The translations under genes and the position numbers were made by a program. A DNA stretch of 5,275 nt from Balneolales bacterium. Lineage in GTDB: Bacteria; Bacteroidota; Rhodothermia; Balneolales; Natronogracilivirgulaceae. Positions 1 through 5,275 of the stretch are shown one piece after another; within the stretch, counting starts at the first letter, position 1; each line of letters begins with the position of its first letter. Below the pieces are notes generated by a model. That model saw only the letters and a list, made by a program, of their open reading frames with translations. It had not been told where the DNA came from and did no database searches. The DNA lies in NCBI GenBank assembly GCA_007131625.1, contig SLQC01000268.1, forward strand, positions 1 to 5,275, given 5' to 3'.

Positions 1-20
1 AACCAATCAACTTTACGAAG

Positions 21-28
21 TATAATTG
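21..28 (+). promoter_or_regulatory. Promoter -10/-7 element of the SRPBCC gene
   Basis: TATAATTG contains a perfect TATAAT hexamer and also matches the Bacteroidota -7 consensus TAnnTTTG at five of six fixed positions. It ends only 6 nt before the ATG at 35, so a start site about 5-7 nt downstream would fall at or next to the start codon and give a leaderless mRNA. The matching -33/-35 element would lie at or before the window edge, so it cannot be judged. The motif match is seen directly; promoter activity is inferred. Confidence 0.45.
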
Positions 29-34
29 TACATT

Positions 35-553
35 ATGGCGCATCAAAGAATCGAAGTTGACCTGCCCCTTGCAAAAGTTTATGAGTTGATGAGCTCTCCA
101 ACTGATTTTCCGAAATTCATCACTTCTCTTAAGGAAGTAAATAAGATAAACTCACAAACTTTTGAATACGTAACAGAAATAGGTGGAGAAGAGTTCCGGT
201 GTACCACCAATATAATTGATGATCTACGTAACACACGTTTTGCCTGGATCACCATTAATGGCAGCCTGAATCAGACCGGAACGATTCGTTTCACGCCCCT
301 TAACAACGGTTCTCGTACCAGGGTAGATTTTAGCCTGGATTACCGGACATTTTTCGGGGATCCCTCCAATGATATGGCCAATTTCATAGAGGGTCTGCCG
401 GATCAGCTGCAAAAAAACCTTGAGAAATTTAAGAATCTGGCAGAAAGTGGCAATTTTAAAGATGATGAAGAAAATGAGGAGTCCGCTTCCGGAACAAAGG
501 AGGAAGAAGAAATTAAGGCCACTACCGGGAAGAATGAAGAGGTGACCGCCTGA
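35..553 (+). CDS. SRPBCC/START-like (polyketide cyclase/dehydrase family) domain protein with acidic C-terminal tail
   Basis: This encodes a 172-residue cytosolic protein with no signal peptide or membrane segment. Residues 1-136 have the layout of a small helix-grip (SRPBCC, COQ10/polyketide-cyclase-like) domain. The opening strand IEVDLPLAKVYELMSSPTDFPKFI is typical of the fold (conserved V-(F/Y)-x-(L/V)-x-(S/D)-x-x-x-F/(Y)-P). Alternating beta strands follow, and a long C-terminal helix at about 111-138 should close a hydrophobic pocket. Such domains bind lipids or other hydrophobic ligands, but the ligand here cannot be told. Residues 141-172 form a hydrophilic tail very rich in Glu and Asp, probably disordered. 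I chose the ATG at 35 over an in-frame TTG at 26 because that TTG overlaps the TATAATTG promoter-like box and the ATG fits the family N-terminus. No Shine-Dalgarno sequence is visible. A strong terminator follows 19 nt after the stop, so it is probably a single-gene transcript. The fold call is fairly sure; the function is unknown. Confidence 0.8.
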   Translation: MAHQRIEVDLPLAKVYELMSSPTDFPKFITSLKEVNKINSQTFEYVTEIGGEEFRCTTNIIDDLRNTRFAWITINGSLNQTGTIRFTPLNNGSRTRVDFSLDYRTFFGDPSNDMANFIEGLPDQLQKNLEKFKNLAESGNFKDDEENEESASGTKEEEEIKATTGKNEEVTA

Positions 554-572
554 TTCTTTGTACTTATGATGT

Positions 573-602
573 AAAAGGGGGCTATCACGCCCCTTTTTTT
601 TT
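573..602 (+). terminator. Rho-independent terminator after the SRPBCC gene
   Basis: The arms 573-582 (AAAAGGGGGC) and 589-598 (GCCCCTTTTT) pair over about 10 bp, with one G-U pair, around a 6-nt loop TATCAC. The T tract runs without a break from 594 to 602. The GC-rich core followed by T9 is a textbook intrinsic terminator. The upstream A run gives a shorter T tract on the other strand, so weak bidirectional activity is possible. It separates the SRPBCC gene from aroE. Confidence 0.88.
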
Positions 603-626
603 GCTCTGAAGATAAATTCACCAAGC

Positions 627-1586
627 ATGCTACTATCTGAATTCCTTTCTTCGCCGCTTTCTCAAAAACCCCATCTGGTAGTAATTGGTCACCCGGTGTC
701 ACACAGCCGGTCACCTCGTATCCACAATCTGGCGGTTGATGAACATTCCCTCGATATAAGATATTATGCGGTAGACTGTCCGGAAAAGGAGTGGGATTTG
801 ATCCCGAATCTTCTGGCATCCCAACATATTCATGGTGTCAACGTCACTATACCACTGAAGAAACAGATAATCCGGTATCTTAACGGCTTGGATGAATCAG
901 CCCGGGAAATTGGAGCGGTGAATACTGTAGTCCCGGTTCGATCCGGACCTTACAACAAGTCCCTGTCGCAGCCGGAATCGTGCAGACTTATCGGCTATAA
1001 TACCGACACTTATGGGTTTATGAAACCGTTGGAATCGCTCATACCGTTTCCTGTTGCCACCATACTTGGGTCCGGCGGCGCTTCAAAGGCCGTCCGTTAT
1101 GCTCTAACAAAAGCAGGCACGAAAAAGATCTACCTGGTCAGCCGATTTGCACAGACCGACTCAGCGGTAACCAACGCCGGAGAGATTTCCGTCAAAAACC
1201 ATCTTGCCAGCATCCGTTCTGTTGGTGCCGGGCCAGCAACCGCCGGTACAACCTGCACAACAATTCCTTACAGCGACCTCGCCAAGGCTGTTCAAGAATC
1301 TGATCTCATTGTAAATACAACCCCCGCAGGCATGTATCCCGACATCGATGCCTCTCCCGTACCGGATAATATCTATCCGGAATTCAGTGATAAAACTTGT
1401 TATGATATTATATATAATCCATTGGAGACCAGTTTCTTAAAAAATGCTAAAAAACATGGTGCCAGAGTTATCGGAGGGCTGGACATGTTTGTTTATCAGG
1501 CGGCGCGTTCATTTGCGCTATGGTTTGATAAGCCGATGCCTGTCGAACGGGTGCGTAATCTTATGATGGAGGATTTAAAACTATGA
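627..1586 (+). CDS. aroE: Shikimate dehydrogenase (NADP+)
   Basis: This enzyme reduces 3-dehydroshikimate to shikimate with NADPH in the cytosolic shikimate pathway. The 319 residues carry the family signature in order. The shikimate-binding serines S27 and S29 lie in HSRSP, the catalytic lysine K78 in NVTIPLKK, N99 in GAVNT, and the catalytic aspartate D127 in YNTDTYGF. The nucleotide-binding loop is GSGGAS (148-153), with R173 placed to read the NADP 2'-phosphate. NTTPAGM (230-236), YNPLET (263-268) and the C-terminal GGLDMFVYQAA (283-293, with Q291) follow. S29 to K78 is the same distance as in the E. coli enzyme. It is longer than the usual 270-290 residues because of an N-terminal extension of roughly 15 residues, about 12 extra residues before D127 (around 105-119), and a Thr/Ala/Gly-rich insertion at about 175-212. 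No ribosome-binding site is visible at the ATG, which lies 24 nt after a terminator. The stop overlaps an ATG (ATGA, 1583-1586) that opens a tiny ORF. Confidence 0.95.
   Translation: MLLSEFLSSPLSQKPHLVVIGHPVSHSRSPRIHNLAVDEHSLDIRYYAVDCPEKEWDLIPNLLASQHIHGVNVTIPLKKQIIRYLNGLDESAREIGAVNTVVPVRSGPYNKSLSQPESCRLIGYNTDTYGFMKPLESLIPFPVATILGSGGASKAVRYALTKAGTKKIYLVSRFAQTDSAVTNAGEISVKNHLASIRSVGAGPATAGTTCTTIPYSDLAKAVQESDLIVNTTPAGMYPDIDASPVPDNIYPEFSDKTCYDIIYNPLETSFLKNAKKHGARVIGGLDMFVYQAARSFALWFDKPMPVERVRNLMMEDLKL
1568..1572 (+). promoter_or_regulatory. Shine-Dalgarno-like GGAGG inside the end of aroE
   Basis: GGAGG lies 10 nt before the ATG at 1583, which overlaps the aroE stop. It is the only purine-rich ribosome-binding-like sequence I see in front of any start in the window; the real genes lack one. 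It could promote re-initiation at 1583, or it may simply be the Met-Glu-Asp codons of aroE. Confidence 0.3.
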
Positions 1587-1621
1587 GATCAGAATCAGGG
1601 GCTAAGCTGTTGATTCGATGA
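1583..1621 (+). other. Tiny ORF 1 (12 codons) in the aroE-pgeF gap
   Basis: ATG at 1583 opens a reading frame encoding MRSESGAKLLIR that stops at TGA 1619-1621. Its start overlaps the aroE stop as ATGA (1583-1586), and its stop overlaps the next ATG as ATGA (1618-1621). A GGAGG lies 10 nt upstream. The peptide has no recognisable similarity. If translated, it more likely serves translational coupling than makes a functional peptide. The open frame and overlaps are seen directly; translation is inferred. Confidence 0.3.
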
Positions 1622-1641
1622 TCCAAAACATGACTCAATGA
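1618..1641 (+). other. Tiny ORF 2 (7 codons) overlapping the pgeF start
   Basis: ATG at 1618 encodes MIQNMTQ and stops at TGA 1639-1641, which overlaps the pgeF start codon as ATGA (1638-1641). A second in-frame ATG lies at 1630. Its start in turn overlaps the stop of the preceding 12-codon ORF. It has no ribosome-binding site of its own, so expression would depend on ribosomes arriving from upstream. Chance occurrence is possible. Confidence 0.28.
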
Positions 1642-2357
1642 CTACGATCTGGAAGCAAAAAAATGGTGTACTAGCAACCTTTCTGACCCGTGAACTGGAG
1701 GATTCTTACGGCGTGGTTCAGAAACTTACATCCTTACCGTCCGATGAGGAGGAGTTGCAAGCTCTGGAGACCAACCGCCAGATAGTATCCAGGGTTTTCG
1801 ATATTCCGGGGATCGACCTGGCTATGGGCAAACAGATACACGGGACCCATATTTCATACGCCATGCAGATGGGAATACATGATAATACCGACGGACTTGT
1901 AACGGATCGGTCGGGGATTGCTTTGGCAGTACTTGTGGCCGATTGTGCTGCGTTGTTGCTGGTAGATCGCGTTAACAAGGTGGCAGCCGCCGCTCATGCC
2001 GGTTGGCGAGGGGCTGCAGATGGAATTGCTTCTGCCGTGTTGGAGAGAATGACCTATCTTGGGGCAGAACCCGATCTTGTGGAATGTTATATCAGCCCAT
2101 GTATATCTCTCGCCCGATTTGAGGTCGGTGAAGAAGTGGCGGCCCGGTTCCCATCCCGGTTTGTAGACCGGTCAGGTCTGAAACCACATGTAGATTTGCA
2201 GGGTTTTTTAACTGCGGAACTGATTCAAAATGGAGTGCCCCATGATCTGATTGTCGCTGACGGCCGGTGCACTTTTATCGGTTCCGGGAACCTGCATTCG
2301 TATCGGCGGGATGGTGAAGCGGCCGGCCGGATGATGGCTGCGGTAGTTTTGACATAA
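1638..2357 (+). CDS. pgeF: Peptidoglycan editing factor PgeF (YfiH/DUF152 family, polyphenol oxidoreductase-like)
   Basis: This encodes 239 cytosolic residues of the YfiH family. Family members have been reported to cleave purine nucleosides and to act on laccase-type phenolic substrates. In E. coli the protein is linked to keeping wrong amino acids out of peptidoglycan precursors. Motifs in order are NR (46-47), QIHGTH (66-71), TDGLVTD (84-90), VADC (100-103), AHAGWRG (119-125), the ISPCI block that replaces the usual IGPCI, FEVGEEV, HVDLQGF and the C-terminal HSYRRDG. The metal-site residues H68, C103 and H120 are all present. The proline that usually follows ADC (ADCxP) is alanine here (ADCAAL). 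The length is normal. The ATG at 1638 is the only plausible start, because an in-frame TGA lies at 1611-1613. It has no Shine-Dalgarno sequence and is overlapped by the stop of a 7-codon ORF, suggesting translational coupling to aroE 51 nt upstream. Confidence 0.93.
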   Translation: MTTIWKQKNGVLATFLTRELEDSYGVVQKLTSLPSDEEELQALETNRQIVSRVFDIPGIDLAMGKQIHGTHISYAMQMGIHDNTDGLVTDRSGIALAVLVADCAALLLVDRVNKVAAAAHAGWRGAADGIASAVLERMTYLGAEPDLVECYISPCISLARFEVGEEVAARFPSRFVDRSGLKPHVDLQGFLTAELIQNGVPHDLIVADGRCTFIGSGNLHSYRRDGEAAGRMMAAVVLT

Positions 2358-2490
2358 AAAGGGATCTTCTCCGTGGCAAAACCGTTTCAGTAGTTCTATT
2401 TTTTATGGTATTTTTACATGCCTTCTCCATCCTGTGAGAAACGGGACCGGATGGGCTTTCGGTAACTTCATTTTTTCATCTCGTCTATTA
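2358..2490 (+). promoter_or_regulatory. pgeF-dxr intergenic region with weak promoter-like and hairpin sequences
   Basis: This 133-nt gap holds no convincing gene. An AT-rich stretch at 2397-2416 contains two imperfect Bacteroidota -7-like boxes, TATTTTTT (2397-2404) and TATTTTTA (2409-2416), without a clear TTG partner upstream. Just downstream, CCATCC (2427-2432) pairs perfectly with GGATGG (2449-2454) around a 16-nt loop. No strong terminator for pgeF is visible. An in-frame GTG at 2434 could extend dxr, but the added residues do not resemble the family. A promoter for the dxr-rseP-psd group is plausible here but not proven. Confidence 0.28.
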
Positions 2491-3636
2491 ATGACGCAAA
2501 ATCTCCTGATACTCGGGTCCACTGGATCCATCGGAACCCAGACACTCGACATAGTACGTTCTAACCCTGATCGGTTGCAAGTCACCGGCTTAAGTGCCCG
2601 ATCCAATTGGAAGCTGCTTGCGCAACAAATCAACGAATTCCGTCCTTCTTACGGTGTATTGAGTGATATATCCGGTTTTCAGCAGCTCAAGGATGCGGTA
2701 ACACACAAAGAAACCGAGTTGATTCAGGGTGGAGATGCGTTCAAAGAACTGGTGTGTCTGCAGGAAGTCGATACCGTCGTCAACAGTCTTGTCGGATTTT
2801 CGGGATTTCGTCCGACGCTCGCCGCTTTGTCGGCCGGAAAAAAAGTGGCGCTTGCAAACAAAGAGTCGCTGGTCGTGGGAGGGGCGTTGCTGACGCCATA
2901 CCTGAACGGGCGCTATGACCGGCTGATCCCCATCGATTCGGAGCACAGTGCCATTTTGCAGTGTCTCGTCGGAGAACGCATGGAAAATGTAGCGAAACTG
3001 ATTATTACGGCAAGTGGAGGACCGTTGCGGACATGGCCGGCTTCCGAAAACAGGAAGATAACGGCCAGGGATGCCTTGAATCATCCGAATTGGGATATGG
3101 GCGATAAAATCACCATCGATTCCGCCACGATGATGAACAAAGGAATGGAAATCATCGAGGCACACTGGCTGTTCGGACTCCCGCTCAGTCAGCTTGAAGC
3201 AGTGGTGCATCCTCAGAGCATAGTGCATTCCATGGTTTTGTTTCACGATGGATCGATAAAATCTCAAATGGGCATACCCGACATGCGGTTGCCGATACAA
3301 TATGCACTTACATATCCTGACCGCTGGCCTTTACCTACCCGAAACATCGACTGGGGCCAACCTCATGAGCTAACGTTTGAGCCGGTCGATCTGAATAAGT
3401 TCCCCTGCTATGGGCTGGCTCTTGAAGCTGTAGAAACAGGAGATTACGCGCCCGCCATACTCAATGCCTCCAACGAGATTGCAGTTGAGCGATTTCTGAA
3501 AGGAGAAATTCCTTATATTCATATTGCTGAGATGGTGGAAAAAAGCTTGTCACATATAACCAATTCAGATACGTTATCAGTTGAGTCGCTGGAAGCGATT
3601 GACCGGGAAACAAGAGCTTATGCCCGGTCTATCTGA
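2491..3636 (+). CDS. dxr: 1-deoxy-D-xylulose-5-phosphate reductoisomerase
   Basis: This enzyme rearranges and reduces DXP to 2-C-methyl-D-erythritol 4-phosphate with NADPH, the committed step of the MEP isoprenoid pathway, in the cytosol. From the ATG at 2491 it has 381 residues, near the family norm. The NADPH-binding motif GSTGSIG is at 9-15 and ALANKES at 120-126. The metal ligands D149 and E151 lie in IDSEHSA. The substrate-binding region has ASGGPLR (174-180) and the flexible-loop HPNWDMG (198-204). SATMMNKGME (211-220) supplies N216, K217 and the third metal ligand E220. HPQSIVHSMV and the C-terminal NASNEIAVERFL helical region follow. All key residues appear intact. A longer reading from GTG 2434 adds 19 residues before GSTGSIG that are not typical, so ATG 2491 is preferred. 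No Shine-Dalgarno sequence is visible. rseP follows after 18 nt, a common bacterial neighbourhood, so co-transcription is likely. Confidence 0.96.
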   Translation: MTQNLLILGSTGSIGTQTLDIVRSNPDRLQVTGLSARSNWKLLAQQINEFRPSYGVLSDISGFQQLKDAVTHKETELIQGGDAFKELVCLQEVDTVVNSLVGFSGFRPTLAALSAGKKVALANKESLVVGGALLTPYLNGRYDRLIPIDSEHSAILQCLVGERMENVAKLIITASGGPLRTWPASENRKITARDALNHPNWDMGDKITIDSATMMNKGMEIIEAHWLFGLPLSQLEAVVHPQSIVHSMVLFHDGSIKSQMGIPDMRLPIQYALTYPDRWPLPTRNIDWGQPHELTFEPVDLNKFPCYGLALEAVETGDYAPAILNASNEIAVERFLKGEIPYIHIAEMVEKSLSHITNSDTLSVESLEAIDRETRAYARSI

Positions 3637-3654
3637 TCATTTAACACTGTTTTC

Positions 3655-5007
3655 ATGGAAGTAATTTTTGGTATACTGCAGACAATTTTGATATTTGTCG
3701 CAGCTATATTTGTACTGGTTCTTGTTCACGAATTGGGGCATTTTTTGGCGGCCAAACTCTTCGGGATGCGCGTTGAGCGCTTTTCCATCGGGTTCCCTCC
3801 GCGTCTTGCCGGAATCAAAAAAGGGGATACAGACTACTGTATCTCTGCACTGCCGTTGGGTGGTTACGTCAAAATATCTGGCATGGTCGATGAAAGTATG
3901 GACGATAGCTTCACAGAATCCGAACCCAAACCGTACGAATACAGAAGCAAACCTGTATGGCAGCGGATAATCGTTATTTCCGCCGGTGTCATTTTCAATA
4001 TGATTCTGGCATACATCATTTTTGCGGTGATAACGTTTTCACACGGGGTGAACCAGATTCCTGCAGAAAATATCAAGGGGATGTATATTCCCGAGACGTC
4101 AACCGCTGCAGAAGTGGGATTTGAAACCGGTGACCGGCTGGTGGCTGTCAATGATAAGGAGATCGAGTATGTCCGCCGGGGCCAGTTTTTCTCAATGAGC
4201 GAAATAACCAGCCAATCGCTTCGATTCACCGTTGAGCGAAACGGATCGCTTGTAACCATTACTCCGCCGGTCGATTTTCTCGACCATTTGGCTCGAAATC
4301 CCGAATTTATCGAACTGCAGAACGCTTTGCCCAGCAAAGTAGGTGCTGTGTCGGATGGGTCACCAGCGGAACAAGCAGGACTGCAGGCTAATGATAAAAT
4401 TGTGGCAATCGACGGTCAGGAAGTGGCCTTTTGGATCCAGATGGTCAATTTAATCCAGGCCGGTGGCGAGGAGATGGTATTCACAATCGAGCGAAATTCC
4501 GAGCGAATGGATGTGCCTATACGACCCGATCCCGATCGTCGGATCATTGGAATTGCTATTGTGGATCCGCAAGAATATTTCGGCTATGAGACCCTTCAAT
4601 TTGGATTGTCAGGATCTATTCGTGAAGGAGTGAATCAGGCACATGACACGCTGTTTGGAATACTCAACGGCTTTCGCCAGTTGCTGACGGGAACCATATC
4701 AGTCCGTGAAAACCTTGGTGGACCGGTAGCTATCGCTTCTGTCACCGCCGAGGTAACCGAACGTGGCGGTGCTCTCGGATTCTGGAATTTTACCGCTTTT
4801 CTGAGTATAACCCTGGCGCTGATGAACATTCTTCCGATCCCGATGCTGGATGGTGGACATCTTATGTTCCTTATGTATGAGGCGATAACGCGCCGCGAAC
4901 CTTCGATAAGAGTCCGCATGGCACTTCAACAGATCGGATTTATACTGTTGATCGGTTTGATGATTTTCGTCACTTTTAATGACATACTCAGACACGTAGT
5001 CAATTAA
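3655..5007 (+). CDS. rseP: RIP metalloprotease RseP (site-2 protease, M50 family) with two PDZ domains
   Basis: This is an inner-membrane zinc protease that cuts transmembrane segments of already clipped substrates, such as anti-sigma factors and leftover signal peptides. The 450 residues match E. coli RseP in length. TM1 (about 4-24) runs straight into the zinc motif HELGH (25-29, with E26 as catalytic base). The conserved GGYVKISGM (69-77) is the membrane-associated beta-loop. TM2 is at about 103-127. PDZ1 (about 130-205, TAAEVGFETGDRLVAVND) and PDZ2 (about 225-292, SPAEQAGLQANDKIVAIDG) follow. The third zinc ligand D399 lies in NILPIPMLDGGH (391-402) within TM3, and TM4 is at about 427-444. 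No catalytic residue is missing. It starts 18 nt after dxr without a Shine-Dalgarno sequence, and psd begins 3 nt after its stop. The substrate is not identifiable here: no anti-sigma or site-1 protease gene is in the window. Confidence 0.96.
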   Translation: MEVIFGILQTILIFVAAIFVLVLVHELGHFLAAKLFGMRVERFSIGFPPRLAGIKKGDTDYCISALPLGGYVKISGMVDESMDDSFTESEPKPYEYRSKPVWQRIIVISAGVIFNMILAYIIFAVITFSHGVNQIPAENIKGMYIPETSTAAEVGFETGDRLVAVNDKEIEYVRRGQFFSMSEITSQSLRFTVERNGSLVTITPPVDFLDHLARNPEFIELQNALPSKVGAVSDGSPAEQAGLQANDKIVAIDGQEVAFWIQMVNLIQAGGEEMVFTIERNSERMDVPIRPDPDRRIIGIAIVDPQEYFGYETLQFGLSGSIREGVNQAHDTLFGILNGFRQLLTGTISVRENLGGPVAIASVTAEVTERGGALGFWNFTAFLSITLALMNILPIPMLDGGHLMFLMYEAITRREPSIRVRMALQQIGFILLIGLMIFVTFNDILRHVVN

Positions 5008-5010
5008 AAT

Positions 5011-5275
5011 ATGAGATTCGCCAAGGACGGAGTTCCTGTCATTATTGCAGTACTATTTCTGGCGTTGATTTTTATCACTGCCGGATGGATTATTAACAAT
5101 ACAGTTTCCTGGTTGTTTTATCTGGTAGCCGTCGGTTTAAGTGGATTTACCCTGTTTTTTTTTCGGGATCCGGAGCGCAATATTCCGGAGGGGGATTACC
5201 TGTTAGCTCCGGCCGACGGGAAAGTAATATCTGTGGAGGCGGTGCGTGAAGAGTCCTACCTGAAAGACAGCGCCA
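5011..5275 (+). CDS. psd: Phosphatidylserine decarboxylase proenzyme, 5' part (cut by window end)
   Basis: The first 88 codons of a phosphatidylserine decarboxylase are present. The enzyme converts phosphatidylserine to phosphatidylethanolamine at the inner membrane after self-cleavage forms its pyruvoyl group. Two hydrophobic segments (about 7-28 and 33-51) precede FFRDPERNIP (50-59) and APADGKV (66-72), both diagnostic of the shorter (type A) Psd family. The catalytic GS(T/S)-type cleavage site and the rest of the protein lie beyond 5275, so activity cannot be checked. The frame stays open to the edge. The ATG is 3 nt after the rseP stop, has no Shine-Dalgarno sequence and suggests tight operon linkage. 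A T9 run (5155-5163) encodes three Phe in a row at the end of the second membrane segment. Confidence 0.92.
   Translation, partial: MRFAKDGVPVIIAVLFLALIFITAGWIINNTVSWLFYLVAVGLSGFTLFFFRDPERNIPEGDYLLAPADGKVISVEAVREESYLKDSA

Noticed and set aside
26..34. TTG start for the SRPBCC gene
   Set aside because: It overlaps the promoter-like TATAATTG and adds only three residues. ATG at 35 fits better.
224..819. Two minus-strand open frames across the SRPBCC/aroE junction
   Set aside because: They cross a strong terminator and two well-supported genes on the other strand and have no recognisable protein features.
2156..2171. Perfect CCGGT/ACCGG inverted repeat with a 6-nt loop, overlapping the palindrome GACCGGTC
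   Set aside because: It is short, lies in the middle of pgeF coding sequence and is not followed by a T tract; probably chance.
2321..2330. GGCCGGCCGG palindromic GC-rich run
   Set aside because: It is explained by Ala-Ala-Gly-Arg codons of pgeF. There are no other copies or flanking structure to suggest a site.
2434..2490. GTG-initiated N-terminal extension of dxr
   Set aside because: The 19 added residues do not resemble DXR N-termini, and the ATG at 2491 places GSTGSIG at residue 9, as expected.
2590..3300. Long open frame (236 codons) on the minus strand opposite dxr
   Set aside because: It lies wholly within dxr, whose motifs are complete. The antisense translation shows no recognisable domain, so it is a shadow of codon use.
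3695..3970. Second plus-strand open frame (91 codons) inside rseP
   Set aside because: It is out of frame with the zinc protease motifs and has no recognisable features; an overlapping shadow.

Overview
The window is an ordinary-looking bacterial housekeeping segment with all genes on the + strand. In order they are: a small SRPBCC/START-like domain protein; aroE (shikimate dehydrogenase); pgeF (YfiH-type peptidoglycan editing factor); dxr (DXP reductoisomerase, MEP isoprenoid pathway); rseP (site-2 intramembrane zinc protease with two PDZ domains); and the 5' part of psd (phosphatidylserine decarboxylase), cut by the window end. GC looks intermediate by eye. I see no insertion sequence, CRISPR array, tRNA, rRNA or phage gene.

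Organism: most likely a member of the FCB group (Bacteroidota, Balneolota or Rhodothermota). This is an inference from three things. Five of the six real start codons have no Shine-Dalgarno-like sequence in front and have A/T-rich upstream bases. The one convincing promoter element, at 21-28, matches the Bacteroidota-type -7 box (TAnnTTTG) as well as it matches TATAAT. The gene order SRPBCC-aroE-pgeF-dxr-rseP-psd also resembles what I recall of Balneola-like genomes. The phylum assignment is moderate to low confidence.

Layout: the SRPBCC gene (35-553) has its own promoter-like element, close enough to the ATG to suggest a leaderless mRNA, and ends at a strong rho-independent terminator (573-602). 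aroE starts only 24 nt after that terminator. aroE and pgeF are separated by 51 nt. That gap is tiled by two tiny ORFs of 12 and 7 codons, joined to each other and to both flanking genes by three successive ATGA stop/start overlaps. This is the most unusual structure in the window. After pgeF there is a 133-nt gap with weak promoter-like and hairpin sequences. Then dxr, rseP and psd follow with gaps of 18 and 3 nt, which looks like one operon.

Function: the genes serve cell-envelope and precursor metabolism. aroE makes shikimate for aromatic amino acids, and quinones where made. dxr commits carbon to isoprenoids, including the undecaprenyl carrier and quinone side chains. pgeF is linked to peptidoglycan precursor fidelity and purine nucleoside cleavage. 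rseP performs regulated intramembrane proteolysis. psd makes phosphatidylethanolamine. I found no clear new enzymatic system. The observations worth checking are the ATGA relay, the leaderless start, the missing aroE promoter, the dxr leader and a few residue-level oddities.
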